Assembly: GCA_002423025.1 (NCBI GenBank) | Contig: DIUN01000011.1 | Location: 1 to 62,647 of the forward strand | DNA: 62,647 bases | From: Sphingomonadales bacterium UBA6157 | GTDB lineage: Bacteria > Pseudomonadota > Alphaproteobacteria > Sphingomonadales > Sphingomonadaceae | Reading direction: 5' to 3' | Shown here: piece by piece, positions 25,867-34,381 of the stretch | Layout: each line of letters opens with the position of its first letter | Numbering within the stretch: the stretch's first letter is position 1 | Notes under the pieces: model-generated | The model's database searches: none | What the model saw: the letters and a program-made list of their open reading frames with translations, nothing else | Told to the model about the DNA's origin: nothing | Made by a program: the position numbers and the translations under genes

Positions 25867-27456
25867 ATGGGGTGGTCAACTAGGGTTCGCGCAGTCTTGG
25901 GATTTGCGCTGGTCGGCACGCTAACCAGCAGTTTCGAAGTGATGGGTCAGCCTGCGCCTGCACCGACTGCGTCTTTCGCTGTCGAAGAGGCCACTATCTC
26001 CGGCGTGCATGCGGCCATGCGATCCGGGAGGCTGACCTGCCGCAGTCTCGTTGATGCCTATCTTGCTCGCATATCGGCGTACGACAAGAACGGACCGGGC
26101 GTAAACGCGATCGTGACGGTCAACCCAGATGCGATCAAACTTGCCGACGACCTTGACCGTCGCTTCGCTCGAAGCGGGATGACCGGCCCGCTCCATTGCG
26201 TGCCGATGATCGTAAAGGACAACTTCGAGACCAAAGGACTGCAGACCAGCAATGGCGCGCTGGTGTTTCAAGGATATCTGCCAGCAGAAGACGCTACGCT
26301 GGTGGCGCGGGCCAAGGCTGCAGGCGCCATCGTGCTTGCCAAGTCGAACATGGCCGAATGGGCGTTCAGCCCCGTTGAAACCGTAAGCTCGATCCTGCCG
26401 GGCTACACAAAAAACCCTTATGCGTTGGACCGCGTGACAGCGGGTTCGAGCGGCGGCACAGCTGCCGCTGTGGCAGCTAATTTCGGTCTTGTCGGTTTTG
26501 GCAGCGACACCGGCGACTCGATCCGTGGACCGGCGTCGCACCAGGCACTTGCGGGCATCCGATCGACGATGGGACTGACCAGCCGCGCTGGCATATTCCC
26601 GCTCGCCCTGAAAGCCGATATCGGCGGGCCCATGGCGCGCAGCGTCGAGGACATGGCCATTGTCTTTCAGGCCATTGTCGGTGAGGACCCGCGCGATCCT
26701 GCGACAGCCGCGGCGCGCGGGCACAGGATCCCAGACTACCGCAAATCGTTTGATCGCGATGGTCTGAAAGGTGTGAGGATCGGCGTGCTTCGCGAGGCCT
26801 ATGTGCGGGCAAGCACCGACCCCGAAATCGTCGCGATATTCGATGCGGCGCTCGACAACCTGCGGCGCCAAGGTGCCACGATCGTCGATCCTGCCACAAT
26901 CGAAGGCTATCAGTCGCCGGTCCGGCCGGAACCGACAAACATTTGCATGGGGTTCAAATACGACCTGAACCAGTTTCTGCAGGCGCGCGCAGGTCAGGTT
27001 CCGGTGGTCGACCTTGCGGCCGTCATCCGGTCGGGCAAGTTTCACCCATCCGTGGCGAAAAGACTGGAGGACGCGGACAAGGTGCCACCCAACGGACCGG
27101 ACTCAGCTGCCTGCATGGTCGACGAGGCTCAACGCGTGCAGCTGCGGAAGTTGGTCAGCGACACCATGACAAAATTGAAGCTGGATGCCTTTGTTTACCC
27201 AACTTGGAGCAATCCACCTCGCTTGATCGGCGATCTCAACACGCCTGGCGGCGACAACAGCCAGGTCTTCTCGCCGATCACAGGGTTCCCGGCGGTAAAT
27301 GTGCCGATGGGTTATTCCCGGGGCGGCGTGCTTCCGGTCGGTGTGACCTTCTTCGGCCGGCCGTGGGCCGATGCCAGCCTGATCAAATACGCATATGCTT
27401 ATGAACAGGCGACCAGGCACCGTCGACCGCCCGCCTCGGTGCCACCGTTAAGATAG
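25867..27456 (+). CDS. Secreted amidase-signature family hydrolase
   Basis: 529 aa. N-terminal export signal (about residues 1-28). The amidase-signature catalytic set is visible: K117 in VPMIVKDNFETKG, the cis-Ser in AGSSGGTAAAVAAN (S194/S195) and the nucleophile S218 in DTGDSIRGPAS. Such enzymes hydrolyse carboxamides. Nitrile hydratase lies 4 kb upstream, but this protein appears exported, so the two may not act in sequence. Ribosome site GGGGGG lies 6 bp before the ATG. Confidence 0.93.
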   Translation: MGWSTRVRAVLGFALVGTLTSSFEVMGQPAPAPTASFAVEEATISGVHAAMRSGRLTCRSLVDAYLARISAYDKNGPGVNAIVTVNPDAIKLADDLDRRFARSGMTGPLHCVPMIVKDNFETKGLQTSNGALVFQGYLPAEDATLVARAKAAGAIVLAKSNMAEWAFSPVETVSSILPGYTKNPYALDRVTAGSSGGTAAAVAANFGLVGFGSDTGDSIRGPASHQALAGIRSTMGLTSRAGIFPLALKADIGGPMARSVEDMAIVFQAIVGEDPRDPATAAARGHRIPDYRKSFDRDGLKGVRIGVLREAYVRASTDPEIVAIFDAALDNLRRQGATIVDPATIEGYQSPVRPEPTNICMGFKYDLNQFLQARAGQVPVVDLAAVIRSGKFHPSVAKRLEDADKVPPNGPDSAACMVDEAQRVQLRKLVSDTMTKLKLDAFVYPTWSNPPRLIGDLNTPGGDNSQVFSPITGFPAVNVPMGYSRGGVLPVGVTFFGRPWADASLIKYAYAYEQATRHRRPPASVPPLR

Positions 27457-27488
27457 TCTCGGCCGACGATCTGCTCGGCGTGGTGCGG

Positions 27489-28577
27489 CTAAGGGTGTAG
27501 CGTCAGCTTCTGGAGTCGCCAGTTGAGCAGTTCGGCGACGTACAGTTCGTTCTCGGCAGGACACGCAATCTCGTGGATCCAGCCGAATTGCTTGATCTGT
27601 TTGCCAGACCCACCGAGCCAGCCCAGCACCTTGCCATCGAGCGACAGCTTGTAAATTCGTCCGGGCCACGCATCGGAGACATAGAGAACCTGCTTGCCGT
27701 CGCGGTCGCGCGGGGTGATGCACAGCGCCCATGGCGCGCCCGGCATCATCGTCCGGTTCGGCGCAGTGTCGGGGCCTGCAGGTGGCACGACCGGGCGGTT
27801 GCCGATCGCCACCGGGGCATCGGCGGGCGCAGGGACATTGATCTGGATGATCCGCAGCAGGGTGCCTTTGGTGTCGAACACCTGGATGCGCCGGTTGCCG
27901 CGATCGGCGACATAGACTTCGTCCCGCGCATCCACAGCAATCGAATGCAGCGTGTTGAACTGCCCGGGTTCACTGCCGAAGCTGCCCCATGAGCCCAGCC
28001 AGCGGCCATCGGGCGCCACCTTGGCGACGCGGGAATTGATGTAGCCGTCGCTGATGTAGGTATTGCCCTGGCTGTCCCACGCCATGTCGGTCACTTCGCG
28101 AAATTGCCCGTCGACGGCCGGCAGAGGTGGCTTTGGATGCTCAAGCGGGCGGGCGTTTTCGTCGCTCGCTTCGGGCTTGCGGCCGAAGACCATGGCGACG
28201 CGTCCGGTTGGCGTGAACTTCACCACCATGTTCGATCCCTTGTCGGCCACCCAGATATTGCCGGCGGGATCGACGCGCGTCGCATGAGCATAGGACCAGG
28301 CATAAAGCTGATGCCCAATCTCGCGGACGAACTTGCCATTGGGATCGAATTCGAGGAGCTGGGCGGCGGCCGCGGCGTAAGCCGGGCCCTGAGTGTTGCC
28401 GCGCTGGAAGACGTAGACCTGCCCCGCCTTCCCCAGCGCAACGCCGGCCACTTCGCCCAGATGAAGGTCGGCCGGCGGCTTCAGGAAGTCGACGGAGTCG
28501 AAGCGAATTTCCGGGACCTCCTGCGCCGCGCTTGCCGATGCCAGCAGCACAGCACAAAGACCAATTGCTCGCAGCAT
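27489..28577 (-). CDS. Secreted NHL-repeat beta-propeller protein
   Basis: 362 aa with a signal peptide (MLRAIGLCAVLLASASAAQE). Repeated blades follow, each with a hydrophobic-G-x-hydrophobic pattern (GNIWVADKGSNMVVKFTPTG, GNTYISDGYINSRVAKVAPD, DEVYVADRGNRRIQVFD, QVLYVSDAWPGRIYKLSLDG, NELYVAELLNWRLQKL). This is the six-bladed NHL/peptidylglycine-lyase-like propeller, a ligand-binding or scaffold fold; no catalytic residues can be assigned. Convergent with the amidase. An IS3 remnant lies just upstream, so the natural promoter may have been replaced. Confidence 0.88.
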   Translation of the reverse strand: MLRAIGLCAVLLASASAAQEVPEIRFDSVDFLKPPADLHLGEVAGVALGKAGQVYVFQRGNTQGPAYAAAAAQLLEFDPNGKFVREIGHQLYAWSYAHATRVDPAGNIWVADKGSNMVVKFTPTGRVAMVFGRKPEASDENARPLEHPKPPLPAVDGQFREVTDMAWDSQGNTYISDGYINSRVAKVAPDGRWLGSWGSFGSEPGQFNTLHSIAVDARDEVYVADRGNRRIQVFDTKGTLLRIIQINVPAPADAPVAIGNRPVVPPAGPDTAPNRTMMPGAPWALCITPRDRDGKQVLYVSDAWPGRIYKLSLDGKVLGWLGGSGKQIKQFGWIHEIACPAENELYVAELLNWRLQKLTLHP

Positions 28578-28636
28578 GATGTATCCCCCATCTGAAGTCA
28601 GGCCTGATATACCGGCTCTGCACCGGTCACGGTAGG

Positions 28637-28808
28637 TGCCTTCGAAACGCCGTCCCGCCGGGCCAGGTCCGCCGTCTTCGCGCCAGCCTCGGTTTACTTC
28701 AAAATCCCGATGATCTGCTCTTCCGTAAATCTCGTTCGCTTCATCGTCCTTCCTCTCCAAGGGCCGGACTCTAATCCATCGTGGAGGAAAATCAGGGGGG
28801 TCAGGTCA
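28637..28808 (-). mobile_element. IS3-family left-end remnant with orfA codons 1-35
   Basis: Reading the minus strand from about 28807: a terminal sequence TGACCTGACCCCCCTGATTT, then a leader with AGAGGAAGG and ATG at 28744 starting MKRTRFTEEQIIGILK, the classic IS3 OrfA N-terminus. Codon 17 is TAA, but the frame continues EAGAKTADLARRDGVSKA, still OrfA-like, before similarity ends near 28637. It differs in sequence from the remnant at 21.8-22.0 kb, so it is a separate, dead copy. Confidence 0.82.
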
Positions 28809-28981
28809 CGGGCGACTTGTCGCCCAGCCATCCGTGGCTTTACCGGAAGCTGAAAATCCCGTGCAGCCAGTCGCTTCCCTTCTGGCCTGGCGCTGCCTCT
28901 CAGGCCGGCTTGGTCGCGGCATTGTAATCTACAGTGTACCAACTAAGACTTGCTCCGCCTTGCCGGGCGGGGGGACCTTGG

Positions 28982-30706
28982 ATGCCGTTGGAACAGGTTC
29001 GGCATGCCATTCGATCGGGCGATCTGCTCGGCGCCTATGATGCTGCAATGGCGGCAATGGCCGATGGCAATGATGATCGCGAGCTGCGCTTTCTGCTCGT
29101 CCTGGCGCTGGCGCGGATGGGCGATACCGACCGTGCCTATGCGCTTTTTGAACGCTATGATCTCGCTGTCGATGCCAGTGAGGATATTCTCTCGCTGCGA
29201 GCCCGTCTGCTCAAGGATCGCGCCATCGCCGCCACCTGCGCGTCACGCGCGCCGTTGTTTGAAGCGGCCAGCCAGGCCTATCTTGAGGCGCACAGCCAGT
29301 TCGGGGGCTATTTCAGCCTGATCAACGCCGCCAGCCTGTCGCGTCTTGCCGGCAGTGTCGATCAATCGAGCCAGCTTGCCCGGCGCGTCATCGCTGATCC
29401 GGATGTCGCGGCGCCGACATCCTATTTTGCCGCTGCCAGCGCAGCCGAAGCCTGGCTGCTGCTGGGCGATGCCGAGCGTGCGATCGCCGCCGCCACAGCG
29501 GCACGCGCCCTGGCCAATGCCGACCTTGGGCCGCGCGGCTCAACGGTTCGCCAGTTCACGCTGCTCGGCGATGCTGATGACGTTTCCGCCGAACTCGCCG
29601 AACGCCTGTGCGCGCTGCTGCGGCCGCCACCGGTGCTGTTTTTTGCCGGCCATATCTTCCAGCCGGACGATGCGATCGAAGCGGCCATCGCCGCCCGGAT
29701 CGATGCCGTGATGGCGGCCTCCGGCACGGCCATCGCCTATGGAGCGCTGGCGTGCGGTGCCGACATCCTGTGCGCCGAAGCAGCATTGCGGCGCGGCGCG
29801 GAGCTGCACGTCGTCCTGCCCTTTGCAACGGAGGACTTCATCGCCGAATCCGTTGTGCCGGGCGGCGCCTCCTGGCTGCCGCGCTTCCAGGCGGCGCTGG
29901 CGGCGGCGCAAAGCGTCACCTTTGCCAGCGAGGCAGCCTATGTCGGGGACCCTGAGCAATTCCAATATGGCAGCAACCTCGCCATGGGGATGACCCTGCT
30001 GCGCGCCGCCCACCTCCATTGTGGCGCCGAAATGCTGGCGATCTGGAACGGTGCGCCGCCGCGCGGCAGCGGCGGCACCGGCGGCGATGTGCTGCGCTGG
30101 CGCGGCCTCGGCCGGGTCGCGCACGTGATTGATCCCGGTGCCATTGTCCGGCCGCCGGTGGCCAAGGCGCGGCCGAGCCCCGTTGCCATAACGGCCACCC
30201 GCTGCCAGCGGGCGATATTGTTCACCGATTATGCCGGCTTCTCCCGGCTGGGCGAGCATGATCTGCCGGGCTTCTGGGCCAATGTCATGGGCCATGTCGC
30301 CGCTGTCCTCGCTACTGCCGAAGCTGCCATCGATTTCCGCAACAGCTGGGGCGATGCTGTCTTTGCCGTGATCGACGACCTCGAGATCGCCGCCCGCGTT
30401 GCACTCGATATCGTTTCAGGGCCGATGGTATCGTCACGCGATGGTGGCATGCGGGTTGGCCTGCACTTCGGCCCCGTCTACCGGATGGTCGATCCGATCA
30501 CTGGCGTTGACGGCTATATCGGAACCGAAGTCACCCGCGCCGCCCGCATCGAGCCGATTACCCCGGTGGGCCAGGTGTATGTCACCCAGCCCTATGCCGC
30601 GATGCTGGCGCTTGCCGGCAATGCACAGTTCCGGCTCGAATATGCCGGCAAGGTCAGCCTGGCCAAGCACTATGGCACCATGGCGCTCTACCGGCTTTCA
30701 CGGTAA
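28982..30706 (+). CDS. Helical-repeat / SLOG-like / divergent class III nucleotide cyclase fusion
   Basis: 574 aa, no signal peptide. Residues 1-200: paired helices resembling TPR or the TRAFs-binding domain of ASK1-type kinases (RARLLKDRA...YFSLINAASLSRLAG...AAEAWLLLGDAERAIAA). Residues 217-357: Rossmann-type SLOG/LOG-like region (FFAGH, YGALACGADILCAEAALRRG, HVVLPFATEDF). Residues 408-545: class III cyclase with metal Asp D416 (LFTDYAGF) and D458 (WGDAVF), RVGLHFGPV, and GTEVTRAARIEP. Purine-specifying Lys and Asp positions read N454 and G511, and the transition-state Asn reads T518; R522 is kept. The nucleotide product is therefore unclear. It is followed 13 bp later by a TIR gene. Start chosen at 28982 behind GGGGGACC. 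Confidence 0.85.
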   Translation: MPLEQVRHAIRSGDLLGAYDAAMAAMADGNDDRELRFLLVLALARMGDTDRAYALFERYDLAVDASEDILSLRARLLKDRAIAATCASRAPLFEAASQAYLEAHSQFGGYFSLINAASLSRLAGSVDQSSQLARRVIADPDVAAPTSYFAAASAAEAWLLLGDAERAIAAATAARALANADLGPRGSTVRQFTLLGDADDVSAELAERLCALLRPPPVLFFAGHIFQPDDAIEAAIAARIDAVMAASGTAIAYGALACGADILCAEAALRRGAELHVVLPFATEDFIAESVVPGGASWLPRFQAALAAAQSVTFASEAAYVGDPEQFQYGSNLAMGMTLLRAAHLHCGAEMLAIWNGAPPRGSGGTGGDVLRWRGLGRVAHVIDPGAIVRPPVAKARPSPVAITATRCQRAILFTDYAGFSRLGEHDLPGFWANVMGHVAAVLATAEAAIDFRNSWGDAVFAVIDDLEIAARVALDIVSGPMVSSRDGGMRVGLHFGPVYRMVDPITGVDGYIGTEVTRAARIEPITPVGQVYVTQPYAAMLALAGNAQFRLEYAGKVSLAKHYGTMALYRLSR

Positions 30707-30719
30707 CGCTGGGGGCTTG

Positions 30720-32696
30720 ATGCGTTACGCCGCTTTCATCAGCTACAACCATCGTGACCGCAAGGCCGCGTCGTGGCTGCACAAGGCGCTTGAGACCTAC
30801 CGCATCCCCAAGCGCCTCCACGGCCATCCCAGCGCCGTTGGCCCGCTCGGTCCGCGCCTGCCGCCGATTTTCCAGGATCGCGAGGAGCTTGCGGCCTCCG
30901 CCAACCTGGCCGAATCCGTCCGCGCCGCGCTGGTGGAATCGGCGTCGCTCATCGTCATCTGTTCGCCTAACGGCGCCCGCTCGCACTGGGTCAATGAGGA
31001 GATCCGTGCCTTTGTCGCCATGGGCCGGCGTGACCAGATCCAGTGCCTGATCATCGGTGGCGAGCCCAATGCCGCCACCTTGCCTGGTGCCGATCCGGCG
31101 CTGGAATGCCTGCCCCCGGCGCTGTTCGAAAATGGCGGCAGCGAGCCGCTCGCCTCCGACATCCGGCCCGGCAAGGACGGCCGCGCCGCTGCCCGGTTGA
31201 AGCTGATCGCGGGCATCATGGGCATTGGCTATGATGAGCTGCGCCAGCGCGAGGCCGCCCGGCGGCAGCGCCAGCTGGCGATCATTGCCGGCGCGTCCGC
31301 TATCGGCTTCGTCGCCATGGCCGGGCTTGCGGTCAGCGCCGTCCTCGCCCGCAACGAAGCCGTCGTGCAGCGCGACATTGCCCGGCAAAAGACCATCACC
31401 GCCGAACGCACCACCGCCTTTGTCCAGTCGCTGTTCGAAGTGTCGGACCCGTCTGAAGCCAAGGGTTCGCAGGTGAGCGCGCTGGAAATTCTCGACAAGG
31501 GCGCCGAGCGCATTGCCGGCTCTCTCTCCAATGAGCCCAGCGTCAAGGCCGAGCTGATGACCACGCTCAGCAAGGTCTATCTCGGCCTCGGCGCCTACAG
31601 GAAGGGCGATGCGATCATCCGGGACTCGCTGGCGTTGAAGGTCGCCGACCCCGGCGTCGCTGCCCGGCAACTGCTGGCGCTGGGCGATTCCCAGACACGC
31701 CAGGGCGACTATGCCACCGCAGCCGCCACCTTCACTCGTGCACTGGCGCTGGCGCAGGACCCTGATCGCGGCAATCCGGATCTTGTTGCCCCGATTCTTG
31801 TTGGCCGCGGCGAAGCGCGCTCTGCCACCGGCGACACAAGGGGTGCGGAAACCGACATCCGCGCTGCCCTTGCCCGCGACACGGCACAGTCCGGCCCGCG
31901 CCATCCATCCGTCGCCCGCGATCTTGAAGCCCTGGGCCTCAACGCGATTGCCGAGGGGCGCGAGGCCGAGGCCAAGCCGCTGTTTGAAAAGGCGCTGGCG
32001 ATCCGCATCCCGGCGCAGGGCCTGGCCCATCCGCGCGTCTCCGAAGACTATAACGAACTCGGCTCGATCGCTTATCTGCAGCGCGATTCCGCCGCCGCCG
32101 AAACCTATTGGTCAAAGGCGCTGAAATCGGATGAACTGGTGCTTGGGCCCAACCATCCCGATGTCGCCATCTCGATCAACAATGTCGCCCGCGTCATGCT
32201 GGAGCGGCGCGGCTTTGCCGAAGCCCGCGTCCTGCTCGTTCGGGCCCGCGACATCAGCCTGAAACAGCGCAGCGAAACTCATGACGACCTGGCCTTCATC
32301 CTCGCCAACCTCGGTATCGCCGAGCGCGGCCTCGGCAACCGCGCCGCCGCCGAGGCTGCGCTGCAAAAGGCGCTGGTTGCCGCCGAAGTCCACAAGCACC
32401 GCAACACCGCGCCGATCCTTGCCGAACTCGCCGATCTCGCCTGCGATCGTGGCGCCCCGGCTCACGGCCTGGCCTTGCTCGACCGTGCGGCGCCAATCAT
32501 GCGCACCGATTATCCGGATGACCCCTGGCGTCTTGCCTGGATCGCCAACACGCGCGGCAAATGCGTCCTCGCTGCCGGAGATGGCAGTGCGGCCCGGCAA
32601 ATGCTGACCGCCAGCATGGCCGAAATCCGCAAGCGCTGGCCCGCGTCCACCCTGTTCGGCAGCATCGCCGAGCGGCGTCTGCAGGCGCTTGGCTGA
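30720..32696 (+). CDS. TIR domain - transmembrane - TPR protein
   Basis: 658 aa. Residues 1-150: TIR domain (AAFISYNHRDRKAASWLHKA, then FQDREELAASANLAESVRAA, LIVICSPNGARSHWVNEEIR). The Glu of the WVNEE segment (residues 90-94) matches the catalytic-Glu position of NAD-cleaving TIRs. A basic stretch (RQREAARRQRQ) precedes one membrane helix at about 187-209. Residues 270-560 hold kinesin-light-chain-like TPRs with repeated (L/A)xxLGxxxxxxG patterns. Probably membrane-anchored with the TIR domain in the cytosol and TPRs outside, though the inverse is possible. Thirteen bp after the cyclase gene with its own GGGGGC site, so one operon. Confidence 0.88.
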   Translation: MRYAAFISYNHRDRKAASWLHKALETYRIPKRLHGHPSAVGPLGPRLPPIFQDREELAASANLAESVRAALVESASLIVICSPNGARSHWVNEEIRAFVAMGRRDQIQCLIIGGEPNAATLPGADPALECLPPALFENGGSEPLASDIRPGKDGRAAARLKLIAGIMGIGYDELRQREAARRQRQLAIIAGASAIGFVAMAGLAVSAVLARNEAVVQRDIARQKTITAERTTAFVQSLFEVSDPSEAKGSQVSALEILDKGAERIAGSLSNEPSVKAELMTTLSKVYLGLGAYRKGDAIIRDSLALKVADPGVAARQLLALGDSQTRQGDYATAAATFTRALALAQDPDRGNPDLVAPILVGRGEARSATGDTRGAETDIRAALARDTAQSGPRHPSVARDLEALGLNAIAEGREAEAKPLFEKALAIRIPAQGLAHPRVSEDYNELGSIAYLQRDSAAAETYWSKALKSDELVLGPNHPDVAISINNVARVMLERRGFAEARVLLVRARDISLKQRSETHDDLAFILANLGIAERGLGNRAAAEAALQKALVAAEVHKHRNTAPILAELADLACDRGAPAHGLALLDRAAPIMRTDYPDDPWRLAWIANTRGKCVLAAGDGSAARQMLTASMAEIRKRWPASTLFGSIAERRLQALG

Positions 32697-32805
32697 GCCT
32701 GCCGGGCCGTCATCGACACTCAGTATCGATTAGCAATGTCTTTGATGGCGGTTTCGTGGGATGTTGCCACCACGAAGACGGCAGAATCAAAACAGGGACA
32801 TCGAA

Positions 32806-33603
32806 ATGCGATATCTGGCGACTTTCGGTGTAGCGATTGCTTTGGCTCTGGCGGCGGCTCCGGCCGATGCGCGCCGCACCGCTATCGATGCACAGTATGA
32901 CCCTGAAACGGATACCTACACGCCCATCAATTTCACGCTCGGCGGCTATTGCGACCTGAACGGTGACGAATGCAGCGCATCCGATGGAACGGCGCTCAAT
33001 TATACCGTCAGGCTCGGCACGGGCGAGGCCGTGAGCAATATCTTCATCCACGGCAACGGCATCCTGTCCTTCGGAAGCGCCATCGACTTTTTCGGCTATC
33101 CGGCAGACAGCGCACTCAGCTTCAACGAAATCATCAATAATTATGAGCCGGTGGCACTTGCATCCTACGGCCTCAATCTTGTCAGTGTTGGCCAGAACAA
33201 CGAAGTCGATTTCGAGTCCTCCGGTGCGTTTCTGCAAAGCGCCCGGCTCAGCGTCGGCACCGGCGGCGTCATCACGGCGGAATGGTTTACGTGCTATACA
33301 CCCTCGTCGTTCAGTTCCTGCCCGTCATCAGGGCAGCAATTCCTGACCCTGACTCCTGGTGTGAACGGCTACACCGCTTTGTTTTCCGGCGCCCAGATCG
33401 GCGACGATCGCGGCTATGTCATCGATGGCAACTTCACCGCGAGTCCCTATGGCACGGCCTTTCTGATTCCCGCCGAGTTCACCGGCCTGGACTTCACCAC
33501 CGGCGTCCCGGAACCGACGTCCTGGGCGATGTTGATCATCGGATTCGGCCTCGCCGGTGCCAGCCTGCGCCGCCGCCGCGCCGTATTGGCCGCCAAGGCA
33601 TAA
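32806..33603 (+). CDS. PEPxxWA-CTERM sorting domain protein
   Basis: 265 aa. Signal peptide MRYLATFGVAIALALAAAPA; the mature region resembles nidogen-like or coagulation-type extracellular beta domains (ISYN-like pattern NIFIHGNGILSFGSAIDFFG). The C-terminal tail is TGVPEPTSWAMLIIGFGLAG followed by SLRRRRAV, a complete PEP-CTERM signal. Probably exported and sorted by exosortase to an exopolysaccharide layer. Two Cys pairs may form disulfides. It stands just downstream of the TIR gene but has its own 5' region. Confidence 0.85.
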   Translation: MRYLATFGVAIALALAAAPADARRTAIDAQYDPETDTYTPINFTLGGYCDLNGDECSASDGTALNYTVRLGTGEAVSNIFIHGNGILSFGSAIDFFGYPADSALSFNEIINNYEPVALASYGLNLVSVGQNNEVDFESSGAFLQSARLSVGTGGVITAEWFTCYTPSSFSSCPSSGQQFLTLTPGVNGYTALFSGAQIGDDRGYVIDGNFTASPYGTAFLIPAEFTGLDFTTGVPEPTSWAMLIIGFGLAGASLRRRRAVLAAKA

Positions 33604-33645
33604 TCAGCCGGCCTCACGGGCCCGTGCGGCGCACCGTGCCGCTGC

Positions 33646-34287
33646 TCAGCGCGGCAGCAGTCCGTTCAGCAGAATCGCCACCATTTGGCCCGCCGTCTGC
33701 GCGGCGTCGAACGTGCCGCTTTCACGATACCAGCGCGCGGGCCAGTTGAGTGCGCCGGCCAGGGTGAAGGCTGTCAGCCGCACGTCCTCGGCCACCACAG
33801 AGCCCTCGGCGACGGCTTCGTGGATTAGCGCGCGCATGGCCTCGTCGATCTGCCGCTTGAGCGCGCGAAATTGCCCGGCGCTGGCCTCGGAAAGCATCTC
33901 GTCGCCGGTGCGGATGACGCATTTTCCAAAGTCCGCCATGTTGATCTCGGCGTAGCGACACAGGAAGGCGCGCAGCCTGTCCAGCCCGGAGCCGTCCTGT
34001 GCCCGTGCAGTGTCCGCCGCTTCACGCAGCTGGGAGAGGCCGCGTGTCACGCACTCGAGCAGCACCTGATCCTTGGTGCCGAGATAATGGTAGATCGTCG
34101 GCTTGCTCACGCCCAGGCTGGCCGCCACATCGTCGAGCGAAGTGGCATGGAAGCCGCGCTCGTTGAACATCCGGACAGCAGCCACCAGCACTGCTTCGCG
34201 TTTGACCGAGCGTTCGGCCTCGCGGGCTTCGCGATTCTTGAAAGGGGATGCGAGGGGGCCTGCCGCGGGTTCGATCACAACTGCCAT
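33646..34287 (-). CDS. TetR/AcrR-family transcriptional regulator
   Basis: 213 aa. The N-terminal helix-turn-helix is clear: KREAVLVAAVRMFNERGFHA then TSLDDVAASLGVSKPTIYHYL. The C-terminal half is an all-helical ligand-binding domain (about residues 85-200). It faces the catabolic operon that starts at 34528, so acyl-CoA-responsive repression of that operon is the simplest model (PsrA/FadR-like logic). The target site would lie in 34288-34527. Confidence 0.9.
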   Translation of the reverse strand: MAVVIEPAAGPLASPFKNREAREAERSVKREAVLVAAVRMFNERGFHATSLDDVAASLGVSKPTIYHYLGTKDQVLLECVTRGLSQLREAADTARAQDGSGLDRLRAFLCRYAEINMADFGKCVIRTGDEMLSEASAGQFRALKRQIDEAMRALIHEAVAEGSVVAEDVRLTAFTLAGALNWPARWYRESGTFDAAQTAGQMVAILLNGLLPR

Positions 34288-34381
34288 TTCATCCGGAGGG
34301 CTGGGCCGAGTGACGACGAGTTTGACATTTTACGCAGGAACAAGCAAGTTACCGGTGAGTATAGAGAAATCAGGTAGCGAT

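Noticed and set aside
21800..28810. A single IS3 element split by a 6.6-kb insertion
   Set aside because: The two remnants overlap in the same OrfA codons and differ in sequence (AGAKTADLARRDGV versus PGVPTAEVCRRHGV), so they are two elements, not halves of one.
28982..30706. Calling the cyclase/TIR pair Pycsar
   Set aside because: No cyclic-nucleotide-binding domain is visible in the TIR protein and the cyclase protein carries SLOG and repeat domains not known from Pycsar; kept as a separate hypothesis.
30399..30719. N-terminal extension of the TIR gene back to 30399
   Set aside because: The frame overlaps the cyclase coding sequence and shows no similarity. The ATG at 30720 starts exactly at the TIR motif and has its own ribosome site.
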